DNA of 64,000 nucleotides from Mycobacterium sp. GA-0227b (GCF_001499855.1 NZ_LQIK01000012.1:434001-498000); one strand, 5' to 3'. Shown: positions 42,578 through 50,879, numbered from the stretch's first letter. The notes: a model not told the origin generated them from the sequence alone. Numbers and translations are program-made.

Positions 42578-42832
42578 GTCTGACCAGTACAGATACACGG
42601 CTGCACAAGATTTGCGCTACTAGATCGTGACTGAAGCACTGGCGGGTCGATGCGTCACCGACGGCGAATCCCGAAATAGCTTCCGAAGCTGATACGCGGG
42701 TTCGATTCAGTCATCATCCCCTACCGCGAAAAGCGCTCGCGTGGGCCTAGCTGGCAAGTCGCGCATCTAGGCTGGCGGGCGGGGTCATGCCAATCGCTAG
42801 GGTTTCCCGGCTGGACGGCTACAGGGGGTGCT

Positions 42833-43861
42833 GTGTTTCTTCGCGAGTATCTGTATGTGGATCTGGACAAAGTCAGAGGCATCTTGTCTCAGATTGAAGA
42901 GGGCGTTCCCGAGACGGCTCAGCAAGTAGAACGCATGGAAAAAGACGCGGAAGCGAGAAACAGGATGTTCGGCGGCGTGGGCCGTAAGTCTGTGGCTGAG
43001 GAATCCATAGAGAAAAGCCTCGGTGACTCTCTGTTCAAGCTCCTAGAAGATGCACTGGACTCTCTGCAAGTATTATCCGATATTTCGCAGGAATTGCAGA
43101 CAAATGAAGGCTTTGAGGCTGTTCGCAGCCAATTGACTCCGGGTGCCGTCGTCCGAGTAACGGCGCCGGCGAGGTTATTTCACCCCGGGCAGTTGTCGCA
43201 CGCGATGGTCGGAATCGGAACGGCGGCGACCGGCATGTACGATCTGCAAAATAGTTTTACTACACCAGAGCCGACCCTGCCGACGCCGGGCAAGAATCGT
43301 CAACAATCAGGAAAGGGACCCCGTAAATCACGGGCTAAACCGCTCCCGGAAACCGGTGCACCGGAAGACATTTTGTTCGGTCTGCCAGATGATATCCCGA
43401 TGGTTGGGCCTAGAGATTTCCTAGTCGGAATGATCAGGTTTGTTCGGGGAATTTTCAGTGATGGTGTGCACGTTCACTTTCACCCGTTGGGCGACAGCGG
43501 GCCGGTGATCACGACGCGGCTTGAAACCGGGAGACGGTTCTTGGATTCGACGCCGGAGATATTGTTTTCACGGTATGGATTTCGACCGCAGGAATGGACA
43601 GTTGTGGGGACGGTCGGCCATTTGGGTGAGCTCGACACCGATAAACCGGATTTTGGTTTTCTTAGCGATTTCAATCGGTCAAGCATTGTTCAACTTGTCG
43701 CCGCCCTACTCCAACAAGCTGGCAACAGCGGCCTAATCGACCTACCGTCGGGCCTTGGCTTCTCCGTGGTTCCACTTGCCGTTTACCGTGCGATTGGTTG
43801 GGGAGGCGAGACGCCCACAATGCCGAGCCAAGCGCCGTCAGCGATCGAACCGGCCCGATAA
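42833..43861 (+). CDS. DUF6414-like island protein
   Basis: The 342-residue protein opens FLREYLYVDLDKVRGILSQI, the hallmark start of DUF6414-family proteins, which occur on mobile and defence-rich loci but have no established biochemistry. A helical region (about 20-90) precedes a core with AVVRVTAPARLFHPGQLSHAM. A Lys/Pro-rich linker (about 145-180) leads to a C-terminal part with FVRGIFSDGVHVHFHPLGDSG. It ends with a hydrophobic stretch (LPSGLGFSVVPLAVYRAIGW) but has no clear TM helix. The GTG start follows GGGGGTG. Codon use is atypical for the host. It is the first cargo gene beside attL. Confidence 0.6.
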   Translation: MFLREYLYVDLDKVRGILSQIEEGVPETAQQVERMEKDAEARNRMFGGVGRKSVAEESIEKSLGDSLFKLLEDALDSLQVLSDISQELQTNEGFEAVRSQLTPGAVVRVTAPARLFHPGQLSHAMVGIGTAATGMYDLQNSFTTPEPTLPTPGKNRQQSGKGPRKSRAKPLPETGAPEDILFGLPDDIPMVGPRDFLVGMIRFVRGIFSDGVHVHFHPLGDSGPVITTRLETGRRFLDSTPEILFSRYGFRPQEWTVVGTVGHLGELDTDKPDFGFLSDFNRSSIVQLVAALLQQAGNSGLIDLPSGLGFSVVPLAVYRAIGWGGETPTMPSQAPSAIEPAR

Positions 43862-44004
43862 TTATCAGCCGCGATCCAGTTGCGCGGATCGACCGGGCGG
43901 CTCATCGCTTCAAGCGTTTACGTGACCGTACCTGGAATCCGTGGCGTTTTTCTGCCGCCCATAGGATGATCTACACCACCCCGCCCGTTTCGTGGCTCTG
44001 TGAC

Positions 44005-44370
44005 CTACTGCGGCCCGTTTTTTGTACCGCCTGGGGGTGGCGAGACCTCCGCCGACGCCAGAATGGGGGCAACCTCGGCTGCCGTGAACCCCGCACCGAA
44101 CAATTCCTTGCGTTTCTGCGAGTCGAGCATCGCCCAGCACTGCCGCGCCCGTCTCTTGCGGATGCGTTCAATGATCGCCAACCACGCGGCATGTTCATCC
44201 TCGGCGGGCTCGACAAATCGTCATTCGGGTAGTACAGCCGTCTGACGTAAGCCCGCTGTTTGCACGAATTGGAGCAGTAAAGGGCGTCCAGTCGGCTTGT
44301 GGTGAATCTGCTGTGACAGTATTTGCAATTGACGGTTCTTTTAAGATTTAAACCCCTTGACCTGCGTTTT
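44005..44370 (-). pseudogene. Frameshifted zinc-ribbon protein of mobile-element type
   Basis: Reading from about 44370 leftward gives RTVNCKYCHSRFTTSRLDAL then YCSNSCKQRAYVRRLYYPND, a CxxC...CxxxC zinc ribbon common in mycobacterial mobile elements. Near 44215 the frame changes: the continuing sense sequence VEPAEDEHAAWLAIIERIRK, then RARQCWAMLDSQKRKELF and a TAG at 44005, lies in another frame. One missing T in the GATTTGTC run would restore a single gene. No start codon is seen before the ribbon (an in-frame TAA lies just upstream), so the gene is decayed at both points. Confidence 0.6.
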
Positions 44371-44709
44371 TGACGGGTTTACGTAAACGGAGCGGGAAGA
44401 GAAGCTACAGACGTGTCGGACTTTTTCCGCTGGGAACTTTGGCGGCTCGCCCCCTATCCCCTTGTGCCACAACACTTTTCGGAAGTGGACGCAGGCTGAC
44501 GGGGAACGTACGGCCTGCGCCCTTCAGTTCCGCACCGATGAAGCACAGCCCCCCGGAAGTGCACTGTTGAGGGGAAGTACGGAAGTCCCGATGGCCGCTC
44601 GGACCTGGCAGATCACGCGACCACCGCGACCACCGGGAGGATGCTCCGCACCGATTGGGTGAGCTTACCCGCGAGCCGCCCCGCGACGGCGACTGCGCCA
44701 GCTACCCGA

Positions 44710-44957
44710 GGCGAACGGTTGCACGATCTCCGACATTCCTTCACGGGTGCTACAACTTTCGGCGGGCGTTCACTTCATGCAGGTATCAAAGTGGTTAGGG
44801 CCATACGAAGTTCACGCTAACTTTCAATACCTATGGCGATTACATCTCTAGTGTCGAGGGTGGGAAAGCCGCGCCATTGGCTAGGCCGGTTGCCGTCGAA
44901 CGCAAACAGACTGCCGCTGACAACGTCGTGCCGATCATTCGGCAGGCAAATCGGTAA
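44710..44957 (+). pseudogene. Tyrosine-recombinase C-terminal remnant
   Basis: Three reading frames in succession spell an integrase C-terminus: RLHDLRHSF (HxxR box), then LSAGVHFMQVSKWLG (frame +1), then YGDYISSVEGGKAAPLARPV ending VVPIIRQAN-stop at 44957. Expected homologues read HDLRHSF-SAGV-VSKWLGH-TYGDY in one frame. At least two frameshifts and loss of the N-terminal half make it non-functional. It shows that another integrative element was once here. Its end overlaps the convergent HEPN-like gene. Confidence 0.7.
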
Positions 44958-45564
44958 GTGGCTTAGCGCGTCCGTCTAGCCATTGTTGAGCGCGTTTGCC
45001 TACGTCTATAACCGCGTCGGACAGTTCTTCCAGCGAGATCGAGTCGTCTAAGACGTTGGCAGTCCTTGCGTCCGGGTCAAGCCGCCGCATAGCCACCGCG
45101 ATTGTTTTGCCATCCCTTTCAATCAATCTATCGACTGGCCCAACATATCTGTCAACAATGAGCAAGTTGCTGCTGGCGAAAAAATCGTCAAGGCGCGCGT
45201 CGAAGTGCTCAAAACCATTGCGCACCTTGCGTTGTTGTAGAATCGCCGGTATTCCGCCTTTTCCGTAACCAAGAGCTTTTCGAAGTTCTTTGCACCGTTT
45301 TACCATTCGCTCGTGCTGTTCCTGTTCTTCAGCGTTTACTGGGCACCTGCAACCATCTGGTCGACGAATACCTTGCGAAGGGACCAGTATCTTGGATATC
45401 AATGCGCCAGTAGTGAGCATTGACTGAGCCGCCAGGAACATTAGGTCGTCTCTGTCTATAACTGGCGCGCTCTGTGCTTCATAAAGCTGGGTAGCGCTAT
45501 GATGCATTGCCCACGATTGAGCTACCAATTCATACATGAAGACCCGTATTTCTACCTCCTGCAT
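44935..45564 (-). CDS. HEPN-motif island protein (putative RNase-like)
   Basis: From the ATG at 45564, preceded by AGGAGG, the 209-residue protein is mostly helical. It has AAQSMLTTGALISKILVP (about 45-62) and the segment VRNGFEHFDARLDDF, in which R115-N-x3-H120 fits the Rx4-6H motif with a polar second residue that defines HEPN RNase/toxin domains. There is also a CRCP pair. I know no named family for it. It is downstream of a three-TM gene on the same strand (107-bp gap), suggesting a two-gene effector unit. The HEPN assignment is inference from the motif and helical context. Confidence 0.6.
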   Translation of the reverse strand: MQEVEIRVFMYELVAQSWAMHHSATQLYEAQSAPVIDRDDLMFLAAQSMLTTGALISKILVPSQGIRRPDGCRCPVNAEEQEQHERMVKRCKELRKALGYGKGGIPAILQQRKVRNGFEHFDARLDDFFASSNLLIVDRYVGPVDRLIERDGKTIAVAMRRLDPDARTANVLDDSISLEELSDAVIDVGKRAQQWLDGRAKPLTDLPAE

Positions 45565-45671
45565 TCGAGTCCTCCTAGAGCGCCACAATTTGCGTATACG
45601 TCCCAAGCGCGCAAACCGGTTGCCGCGCTTGTTCCACCAACTCGCCAACGAAAGCACCTAAGATAAGCATT

Positions 45672-46991
45672 TCAATCGTCAATCCCTGAAACACCCCATA
45701 GCGCGCGTTTAATGCGCCGCTTTCGGCGCTCGCGTTTTTGTTGTGCAACAACCTGGAGGAAAACACGCTCGAAATTTTTTCTGCCCTCTGGTGTTTGGAG
45801 TGAGCCAATCCACTCATGCGCAGTCTGTTCGTATACGGTACTCTCGCGCTCTGGCACCTTTTGAGCGCGCGGCCAATACTCCAACTCTACAAGCCCGATG
45901 TAGCGTTTCAGATCGATAATGAAAAGTTGCGCGGCATCACGTCTTGTGTGATAGACGCTGGATTGCTCTGAGGTAAAGATATTGCCATAGGTTAGCAAGT
46001 ACTCGCCGAGATGAGCAGCATTGTCGAACCGGGTATACCACGCGAGCGTATCGAGGGCATTTGCCATTGTGTCAACGTTAAGCGTCATATTCGGCGTGTA
46101 GAGCCGTATCTCTATTGCGTCCAAGAGGTCTTGCAGCGGGTTGGTCTCGCGGCTCGCCCATCTTCTAAATCCCGCGTCGGGTGTTTTATCGAACCATTCA
46201 AGACCCTGTTCTAGGCGTTGCAAGCGAACGTATTGGTCTAGCACACGCCAAGCGCCAACTATCTGCGCCCACTCGTCGCGGGTCTCGAAAAAGTTGATGT
46301 TTTGTCGGAGCGCGTTAACTGCGATTCGGAAATTCGATTCGATTTCCCTTACCTGTTTCATGTTGTCGCTGAGCTTGACATCGTCGGAGGTTCCAAGTAC
46401 CTGATTCGCTGATCTCATGTATTCATTTATGGCAGCTGTAGTTTCGTCGTAATACTGCTTAATATCGCGCGCCTGGTTGACGATTAGTTCGTATCTTTCG
46501 TTTGAAGCGAATTCGTTGACAAGAGAGCGAAATGAATCCCAAGCCAGCGCTGATAATCGATTGACTCGATCAAGAGCCCCTTGCTGTTCGCGTTCGGCTG
46601 TGAAGCTGGCAAGTATGACGAGTGCAAATGGCGCGCCGATACAGAATCCGGTAACACCAGCAAGGATATTTGGTATGTAAGCGTGGCTATTCAACCAATC
46701 GGCTTGCAACCAACGCACGCTACCTAAGTCAAGCGATCCCAGTTTGAAACCAAACGCACCCAGATCGATGGCCCATAACGAAGCCAATAGAAGGAGGCCG
46801 AGAACAAAGAGCATGAGTAGGAACTTTTGGGTGGCGGGACTAAAATCCAATGCTGTCTGAACAGGTGACCAATCTTTGATCTTTCCGCGCCGTCGCCACA
46901 ATAGCCAAAGTGCTATGACACCTAATGTGACGGAGAATATAACTGCATAGGGGCTTATGTGCTGCTGCCAGAACGTGTCGGCCGGTAACAC
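45672..46991 (-). CDS. Three-TM membrane protein with long helical cytoplasmic region
   Basis: The 439-residue protein has TM segments at about 13-32, 58-78 and 107-130 (LAGVTGFCIGAPFALVILAS). About 300 residues of alpha-helical, charged sequence follow (ESNFRIAVNALRQNINFFETRDEW; VLDQYVRLQRLEQGLEWFDK), ending in a very basic tail (QQKRERRKRRIKRAL). I do not recognise a family. Start GTG at 46991. Lower GC and AT-rich codons mark it as acquired. Paired with the HEPN-like gene it could be the membrane half of a defence system, by analogy only. Confidence 0.65.
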   Translation of the reverse strand: MLPADTFWQQHISPYAVIFSVTLGVIALWLLWRRRGKIKDWSPVQTALDFSPATQKFLLMLFVLGLLLLASLWAIDLGAFGFKLGSLDLGSVRWLQADWLNSHAYIPNILAGVTGFCIGAPFALVILASFTAEREQQGALDRVNRLSALAWDSFRSLVNEFASNERYELIVNQARDIKQYYDETTAAINEYMRSANQVLGTSDDVKLSDNMKQVREIESNFRIAVNALRQNINFFETRDEWAQIVGAWRVLDQYVRLQRLEQGLEWFDKTPDAGFRRWASRETNPLQDLLDAIEIRLYTPNMTLNVDTMANALDTLAWYTRFDNAAHLGEYLLTYGNIFTSEQSSVYHTRRDAAQLFIIDLKRYIGLVELEYWPRAQKVPERESTVYEQTAHEWIGSLQTPEGRKNFERVFLQVVAQQKRERRKRRIKRALWGVSGIDD

Positions 46992-47298
46992 GCGTCAACG
47001 CTAGCCGACCATCCAAAGGCATGGTTGATGGCGCGCCGATTCAACTCGCCGGCACACCCAGCAAACACGCGCCAACAGCAGGCCAACAGCAGCCACCAGC
47101 ACGCCCGAACTGTTTGCGAAGGCCACCCGCTGAACTGCGAGGATAGCCGCTAGCGCTCGCGCTCAGGTTTGCCCGAATCGTTGAAAGTTCCTGGATAGCA
47201 ACGGCTCTAGGGGACAGAATGAATACCCAGACCGTTTGAGAAATATGCGCTGAATGGTTTGCTGACCGACGTACCGTCGGATCTAAAATCCGCCCAGT

Positions 47299-47323
47299 GT
47301 CGGTTCGAGTCCGACTGAGGGCA
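47299..47323 (+). repeat. tRNA-like T-arm and acceptor fragment inside the island
   Basis: GTCGG-TTCGAGT-CCGAC followed by TGAGGGCA has the form of a tRNA T-arm and 3' acceptor strand. An imperfect anticodon-arm-like CGGATCTAAAATCCG lies just upstream (47276-47291). No matching 5' acceptor strand (GCCCTCA) is found nearby, so it is not a functional tRNA. It looks like a relic att site left by an element that used another tRNA gene. Confidence 0.5.
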
Positions 47324-47473
47324 CTGATATTCGTGCAGTTCAGAGCGTCTTCGGCTCGAACGCATGCGCGGTCGGTGCCTGCCGGAAGGGCCTGCGTCAG
47401 CAGCCCACCGGAAAAACGGGCACGCCACGTTTGTCCTCGCGCAGCGTTCCGTCGTTTTCGATTTGGCTCAGTA

Positions 47474-47620
47474 TCAGGCGGGGCCTGCGCGTTCAAATTG
47501 CTTCGCGAATTCCATCGCGGCTTTACGGCGGGCACGGTATGTCCGCTGCCACTCATGGGTACACACCCGGCATTCCCCGTTGACGTACCAATCACAGTGA
47601 CCCTTGTGGCATGCCCGCAT
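47474..47620 (-). CDS. 48-residue Cys-rich (zinc-finger-like) protein
   Basis: A strong AAGGAG lies 6 nt before the ATG at 47620. The product, MRACHKGHCDWYVNGECRVC then THEWQRTYRARRKAAMEF, has C-x4-C-x7-C-x2-C with two flanking histidines, then a basic helix, like small zinc proteins of mycobacteriophages and integrative elements. The same frame remains open upstream to an ATG at 47905 and is also Cys-rich there, so a 143-residue version cannot be excluded. The stretch just before 47620 uses rare codons and looks intergenic. Confidence 0.5.
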   Translation of the reverse strand: MRACHKGHCDWYVNGECRVCTHEWQRTYRARRKAAMEFAKQFERAGPA

Positions 47621-47790
47621 GGTTCTCCTTAGGCATAGGTTTTTGTGATAAAAGAATGGTTTCGTCTCAACCCTTAGGACGTTTTCGTGACGCTCTCGAT
47701 TTCGGCTGCGCTCGGCGTTGTGAGGCTTCACGCAAGCCTCAGCACCGCACTGCACTCGCGAACGTCCGGTGGGCCACGTCAATGCCCGTG

Positions 47791-48114
47791 TCAGACACCA
47801 GTTGCAATGGCACTGGAACGGCGGCGACCGCTCAATTTCGCAGACCTCATAGGCACGGTGACCCGGTTCAAACTCGCAGAACCACTCGCCGCAGCCGTTA
47901 TACATCGGCAACCCGCCGGCCGCGCCAGCGCCAACAGCGAGGCACGGTCCACCCGAATGAGTCGCGGTCCCACGCGGACCGCGATCAGCGAACCGTCTTG
48001 AATGCGTCGGCGCACCGATCGCTCGCTGACGTTCAGATAGGTGGCGGCCTGTTCCAGCGACGGCCATGCCGGGAGGCTGTCCGGGTCTGGCGGCTTCTGT
48101 TTCGTCTTACGCAC
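47791..48114 (-). CDS. Excisionase-type helix-turn-helix protein (Xis)
   Basis: The 107-residue protein contains a MerR/excisionase-type winged HTH: WPSLEQAATYLNVSERSVRRRIQDGSLIAVRVGPRLIRVDRASL (landmarks over residues about 17-60). Such proteins bind attR/attL and direct the integrase toward excision. It is 124 bp downstream-side of the integrase gene on the same strand. The last about 40 residues are Ser/Ala/Arg-rich and overlap another Cys-rich open frame, so the natural end may be lost or extended. Confidence 0.75.
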   Translation of the reverse strand: MRKTKQKPPDPDSLPAWPSLEQAATYLNVSERSVRRRIQDGSLIAVRVGPRLIRVDRASLLALARPAGCRCITAAASGSASLNRVTVPMRSAKLSGRRRSSAIATGV

Positions 48115-48238
48115 TCTTGCAAGCTATCGCCGGATGGGCGGGTCGCCTAGTACGAAATCTGCCACACCGCAACACTTCTCAAATACGTGCTTCTATGATC
48201 CCTTTGCGCAGGTAGAGGCGTTGCCGCGTCATATTTTG

Positions 48239-49348
48239 TTAGCTATGAGCTAAAGTGGCCTCGGTCACTAGCTTTGACAACCGTTCCGCGATCACGGCAT
48301 CCCGGCCCTCGGCGGTGTGCTGATACTTGAGTGCCATGATCGCCGTGCTGTGTCCTAGCCGGTGCATGAGTTCCGCTACGGTAGCACCGGATTGGGCTGC
48401 GAGTACCGCGCCGGTATGCCTCAAATCGTGCACCCGTAGGTGTGGCTTGCCGATCGCTGCGCGTGCCTTCACCCAATTGAGCCGGTACTGATCGTCTCGC
48501 ATATGCCCGCCATCCTCACCGGGGAACAGCAGCGAGTCACTGCCCTTGTCGACGTGATTCTTTAAGTGCGCCTTGAGGATTGGACGAATATGCGGGGGCG
48601 CCGCAACATCGCGGATACCGGCGGAGGTTTTCGGCTCCCCGACATAGAACTTGCCCCCGCGATAGGTGACCGCCCGATGCACATGCAGCACCGCGCAATC
48701 GGCGCTCACGTCGCCCCTGCGAAGCTCCGAGGTCTCTCCCCACCGCAGACCACACCACGCCGCGAGCAAAACGCTGGCGTGCAACTCAGGCGGCATTTTG
48801 GCGGCAAGCTTGTCGACCTCGGCGGGTGTCAGAATGTCGATCTCGCGACGGCGCTTGGTCTGCATGGCTGCCCGTATCCGGCAGGGGTTCGCGTCTAGTA
48901 CCTCATCCAGCACCGCCGTGGCACAGATGGCGTGCAACAGCGCGTAGGCATGCGCATTGCGGGTCTTGTGCTCACTGCCCAGACCGCTATGCCACTCGCG
49001 GATCTTGGCGGGTGTGAGTGTGACGATTTTGCCGTCGCCTAGCTCGGGCAGGATCAATCGGTTCAGCAGTGCCTCGTAGTGCAGGCGGGTGCGATCGCGG
49101 AGCTGGCGTTGCTCCAGCCATCGTGTCGCGTAGGTCCGCAGTGTGATGCCGTCGCTGCGTTCCACAGCGCCCCAAGTTTGAAGATCAATCTTCCGGCGCT
49201 CGATCGCTAGCCAGCCTTCGGCCTCACACTCGCTGGCGTAGGTGCGGGGAGCGTGGTGGAGCCTGCCATCCGGGCCGATGTAGGCGGCACTCCACCGCTT
49301 GGAGCGTTCCTGCCGTATCCGTCCGAATCCTCGTCGTCGTCGTGCCAT
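48239..49348 (-). CDS. int: Site-specific tyrosine recombinase (integrase)
   Basis: From the ATG at 49348 (MARRRRGFGRIRQERSKRWS) the 369-residue enzyme has an N-terminal Arm-binding/AP2-like domain (SAAYIGPDGRLHHAPRTYAS), a SAM-like core (LRTYATRWLEQRQLRDRTR) and the catalytic domain. Catalytic residues seen: Arg in CGLRWGETSEL, HxxR in HDLRHTGAV, His in LGHSTAIMAL and the nucleophile Tyr in ALKYQHTAEG. It inserts the island into the tRNA-Arg 3' end. It lies 151 bp inside attR. The frame is open further upstream to 49444, but that part is not conserved. Confidence 0.93.
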   Translation of the reverse strand: MARRRRGFGRIRQERSKRWSAAYIGPDGRLHHAPRTYASECEAEGWLAIERRKIDLQTWGAVERSDGITLRTYATRWLEQRQLRDRTRLHYEALLNRLILPELGDGKIVTLTPAKIREWHSGLGSEHKTRNAHAYALLHAICATAVLDEVLDANPCRIRAAMQTKRRREIDILTPAEVDKLAAKMPPELHASVLLAAWCGLRWGETSELRRGDVSADCAVLHVHRAVTYRGGKFYVGEPKTSAGIRDVAAPPHIRPILKAHLKNHVDKGSDSLLFPGEDGGHMRDDQYRLNWVKARAAIGKPHLRVHDLRHTGAVLAAQSGATVAELMHRLGHSTAIMALKYQHTAEGRDAVIAERLSKLVTEATLAHS

Positions 49349-49498
49349 TGCCCCCGATTCTTGCACAAATCTTGCACAACATCCCTGCCGGATATGTCCG
49401 CCTATGGTGCATCCTGCCGGAGTAACGACAACACCGAAACCCACAGCTCAAGGACTATTTTCGCATGTCAGCAAACTAGCCACCCCGACATACTCAGT

Positions 49499-49524
49499 CA
49501 GGTTCGAATCCTGCCGGGGGCACT
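49499..49524. repeat. attR core
   Basis: Identical over 26 bp to 42552-42577 in the tRNA. The following ACTCAT continues identically at a third partial copy (50839-50855), which marks the IS insertion described separately. Confidence 0.9.
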
Positions 49525-49528
49525 CATG

Positions 49529-49569
49529 TGATGTCTCGGGACATCGTTGACAGATGTCCCGAGACATCA
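49529..49569. terminator. 17-bp perfect hairpin at the IS left end
   Basis: TGATGTCTCGGGACATC (49529-49545) and GATGTCCCGAGACATCA (49553-49569) form a perfect inverted repeat with a 7-nt loop immediately after the transposase stop. It can insulate the transposase transcript from the island, and its left arm overlaps the terminal repeat. Confidence 0.6.
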
Positions 49570-49570
49570 T

Positions 49571-50764
49571 TTACATCTGGAGCCTGTTTTCGGGTGAGTT
49601 TCCGCATTTGACGCCGCGTGGTTGGTAGTCGCGGGTGGGGTCGAGGGTCAGTTTGCGGATGAGTTGGCCGGTGTCGCGGTGCAGGACGCGGATGTCGCGG
49701 TCGTTGATGAGCACGGTGACTTTGGTGCCGCGTAGGTGTTTGGACAGACCGATGTGGTGTAGGCGGCTGTTGTAGCGGATGGTGATGACCCCGCCGGCGT
49801 CGATCCTGTCGTGGCGTACCCGGTAGTGCGGTGGGATCTGGTACCCGCTGGGGAAGGCCTTGGGTCGGTCGTTGAATGCCTCGAGGGGTGTGCGGCGTCC
49901 TAGCGCCCGGTGGGATCGGACGGTGTTGTAGTAGTCGAGGAAATCGTCGATCTGGTACTGCAGTTCGTCGATGGTGGCTGCCGGGGGCAGGGCCCGTAGG
50001 TGTTTTTTGAGGGTTTGGTGGAAGCGTTCGACCTTGCCGCAGGTCTGGGGGTGATAGGGGCGGGAGCGGCTGTATTTGATGCCGAGTTCACCGAGCATGA
50101 TTTCCAGGGCAGTGCGTCCGGCGCCGCGTTGTTTGGCGGTGAAGATGGCGCCGTTGTCGGTGAGCGCGCCCGCTGGTGTGCCCCATTGGGTGATGGCCGC
50201 GGTGACGGTGTCGACGACGTCGGCGCCGGTGGTGACGGGGCGGGCGGTGCTGGCCAGGACCACACGGGAGTGGTCGTCGAGCATGTCGAGGATTTCCACC
50301 GCGGTGTCATCGGCCAGGCGCCAATGGGTGACATCGGCTTGCCATAACTGGTTGGGCTGTTCGGCGCAGAAGCGTTTCCACGACGAGCGGGGCCGTTTTT
50401 GGGGCTGCGGGGCGACGAACCCGCGGCGCGTCAGGATGCGCCAGATCGTCGATACTGCAGGCGCTTTGGTGACGGCGGGGTCGCGGGTGAGGTGTTCGGC
50501 GATGGTGGCCGCGCCGGCGTCGTAGCCCTGTTTGTCCAGGGTTTTGCGTAACCGCATGATCTTGTCTTCGACGGTGGCGTCGATGGCCTGGGGACTGTGG
50601 TGTGGGCGGCGCGAGTGCGGTTCGAACGCCGCGGCGCCTTCGGACTCGTAGCGTTTGACTAGTTGCTGGACCCAGGTGCGCGAGACGTCGTAGTCGCGGG
50701 CGACTTCGCTTTTGCTGCGTCCCTGCACTACGACGGCGGTGATGACGAGCTGCGCCTTTGACAT
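49571..50764 (-). CDS. IS481-family transposase
   Basis: From the ATG at 50764 (preceded by GGGAGG) the 397-residue enzyme has an N-terminal HTH (ITAVVVQGRSKSEVARDYDVSRTWVQQLVKRYESEG, in parts). The DDE catalytic core follows: first Asp in WQADVTHWRL, second in GALTDNGAIFTAK, and Glu in SRPYHPQTCGKVERFHQTLKKHL. The C-terminal region with HHIGLSKHLRGTKVTVLINDRDIRVLH is the family's DNA-binding tail. It is intact and so probably active. Confidence 0.93.
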   Translation of the reverse strand: MSKAQLVITAVVVQGRSKSEVARDYDVSRTWVQQLVKRYESEGAAAFEPHSRRPHHSPQAIDATVEDKIMRLRKTLDKQGYDAGAATIAEHLTRDPAVTKAPAVSTIWRILTRRGFVAPQPQKRPRSSWKRFCAEQPNQLWQADVTHWRLADDTAVEILDMLDDHSRVVLASTARPVTTGADVVDTVTAAITQWGTPAGALTDNGAIFTAKQRGAGRTALEIMLGELGIKYSRSRPYHPQTCGKVERFHQTLKKHLRALPPAATIDELQYQIDDFLDYYNTVRSHRALGRRTPLEAFNDRPKAFPSGYQIPPHYRVRHDRIDAGGVITIRYNSRLHHIGLSKHLRGTKVTVLINDRDIRVLHRDTGQLIRKLTLDPTRDYQPRGVKCGNSPENRLQM

Positions 50765-50879
50765 GGCCGGCCTCCCACGACAGCTGAGATGCCAACTATG
50801 TCCCGAGACACCTGCCAACTATGTCGTGAAACCAGACACTGCCGGGGGCACTCATTTCCTGTATTAGTGCGGTTGAGGC

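Larger units (their letters stand above)
42552..49524. mobile_element. Integrative genomic island in tRNA-Arg(CCU)
   Basis: A 26-bp exact direct repeat of the tRNA 3' end brackets 6.97 kb: attL 42552-42577 within the tRNA and attR 49499-49524. The tyrosine integrase (48239-49348) reads away from attR just inside the right end, with a Xis-like gene beside it, the standard layout of an excisable element. Cargo between 42.8 and 47 kb has visibly lower GC and more A/T-ending codons than the flanks. No capsid, tail or conjugation genes are present, so it is a satellite-type or defence-type island, not a complete prophage. Confidence 0.9.
49528..50838. mobile_element. IS481-family insertion sequence at attR
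   Basis: About 1.3 kb containing one transposase gene. Ends carry related TGTCT...GACAT..GTTG.CAG sequences: left around 49532-49553, right as the complement around 50812-50838, with an extra internal copy. The 17-bp sequence CTGCCGGGGGCACTCAT occurs on both sides (49511-49527 and 50839-50855), consistent with a target-site duplication of the tRNA-derived att site. Exact tips are uncertain by a few bases because GTGA separates the left repeat from TGTCT. Confidence 0.75.

Noticed and set aside
43862..44934. Additional intact small genes in this 1-kb gap
   Set aside because: Candidate frames are Arg/Ser-rich shadows; the only meaningful coding signals are the two decayed genes reported as pseudogenes.
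47276..47323. A complete tRNA gene
   Set aside because: Only a T-arm, a 3' acceptor strand and an irregular anticodon-like stem are present; the 5' acceptor strand is missing.
42552..49524. A full prophage
   Set aside because: No terminase, capsid, tail, lysis or replication genes; only integrase, Xis-like and cargo genes.
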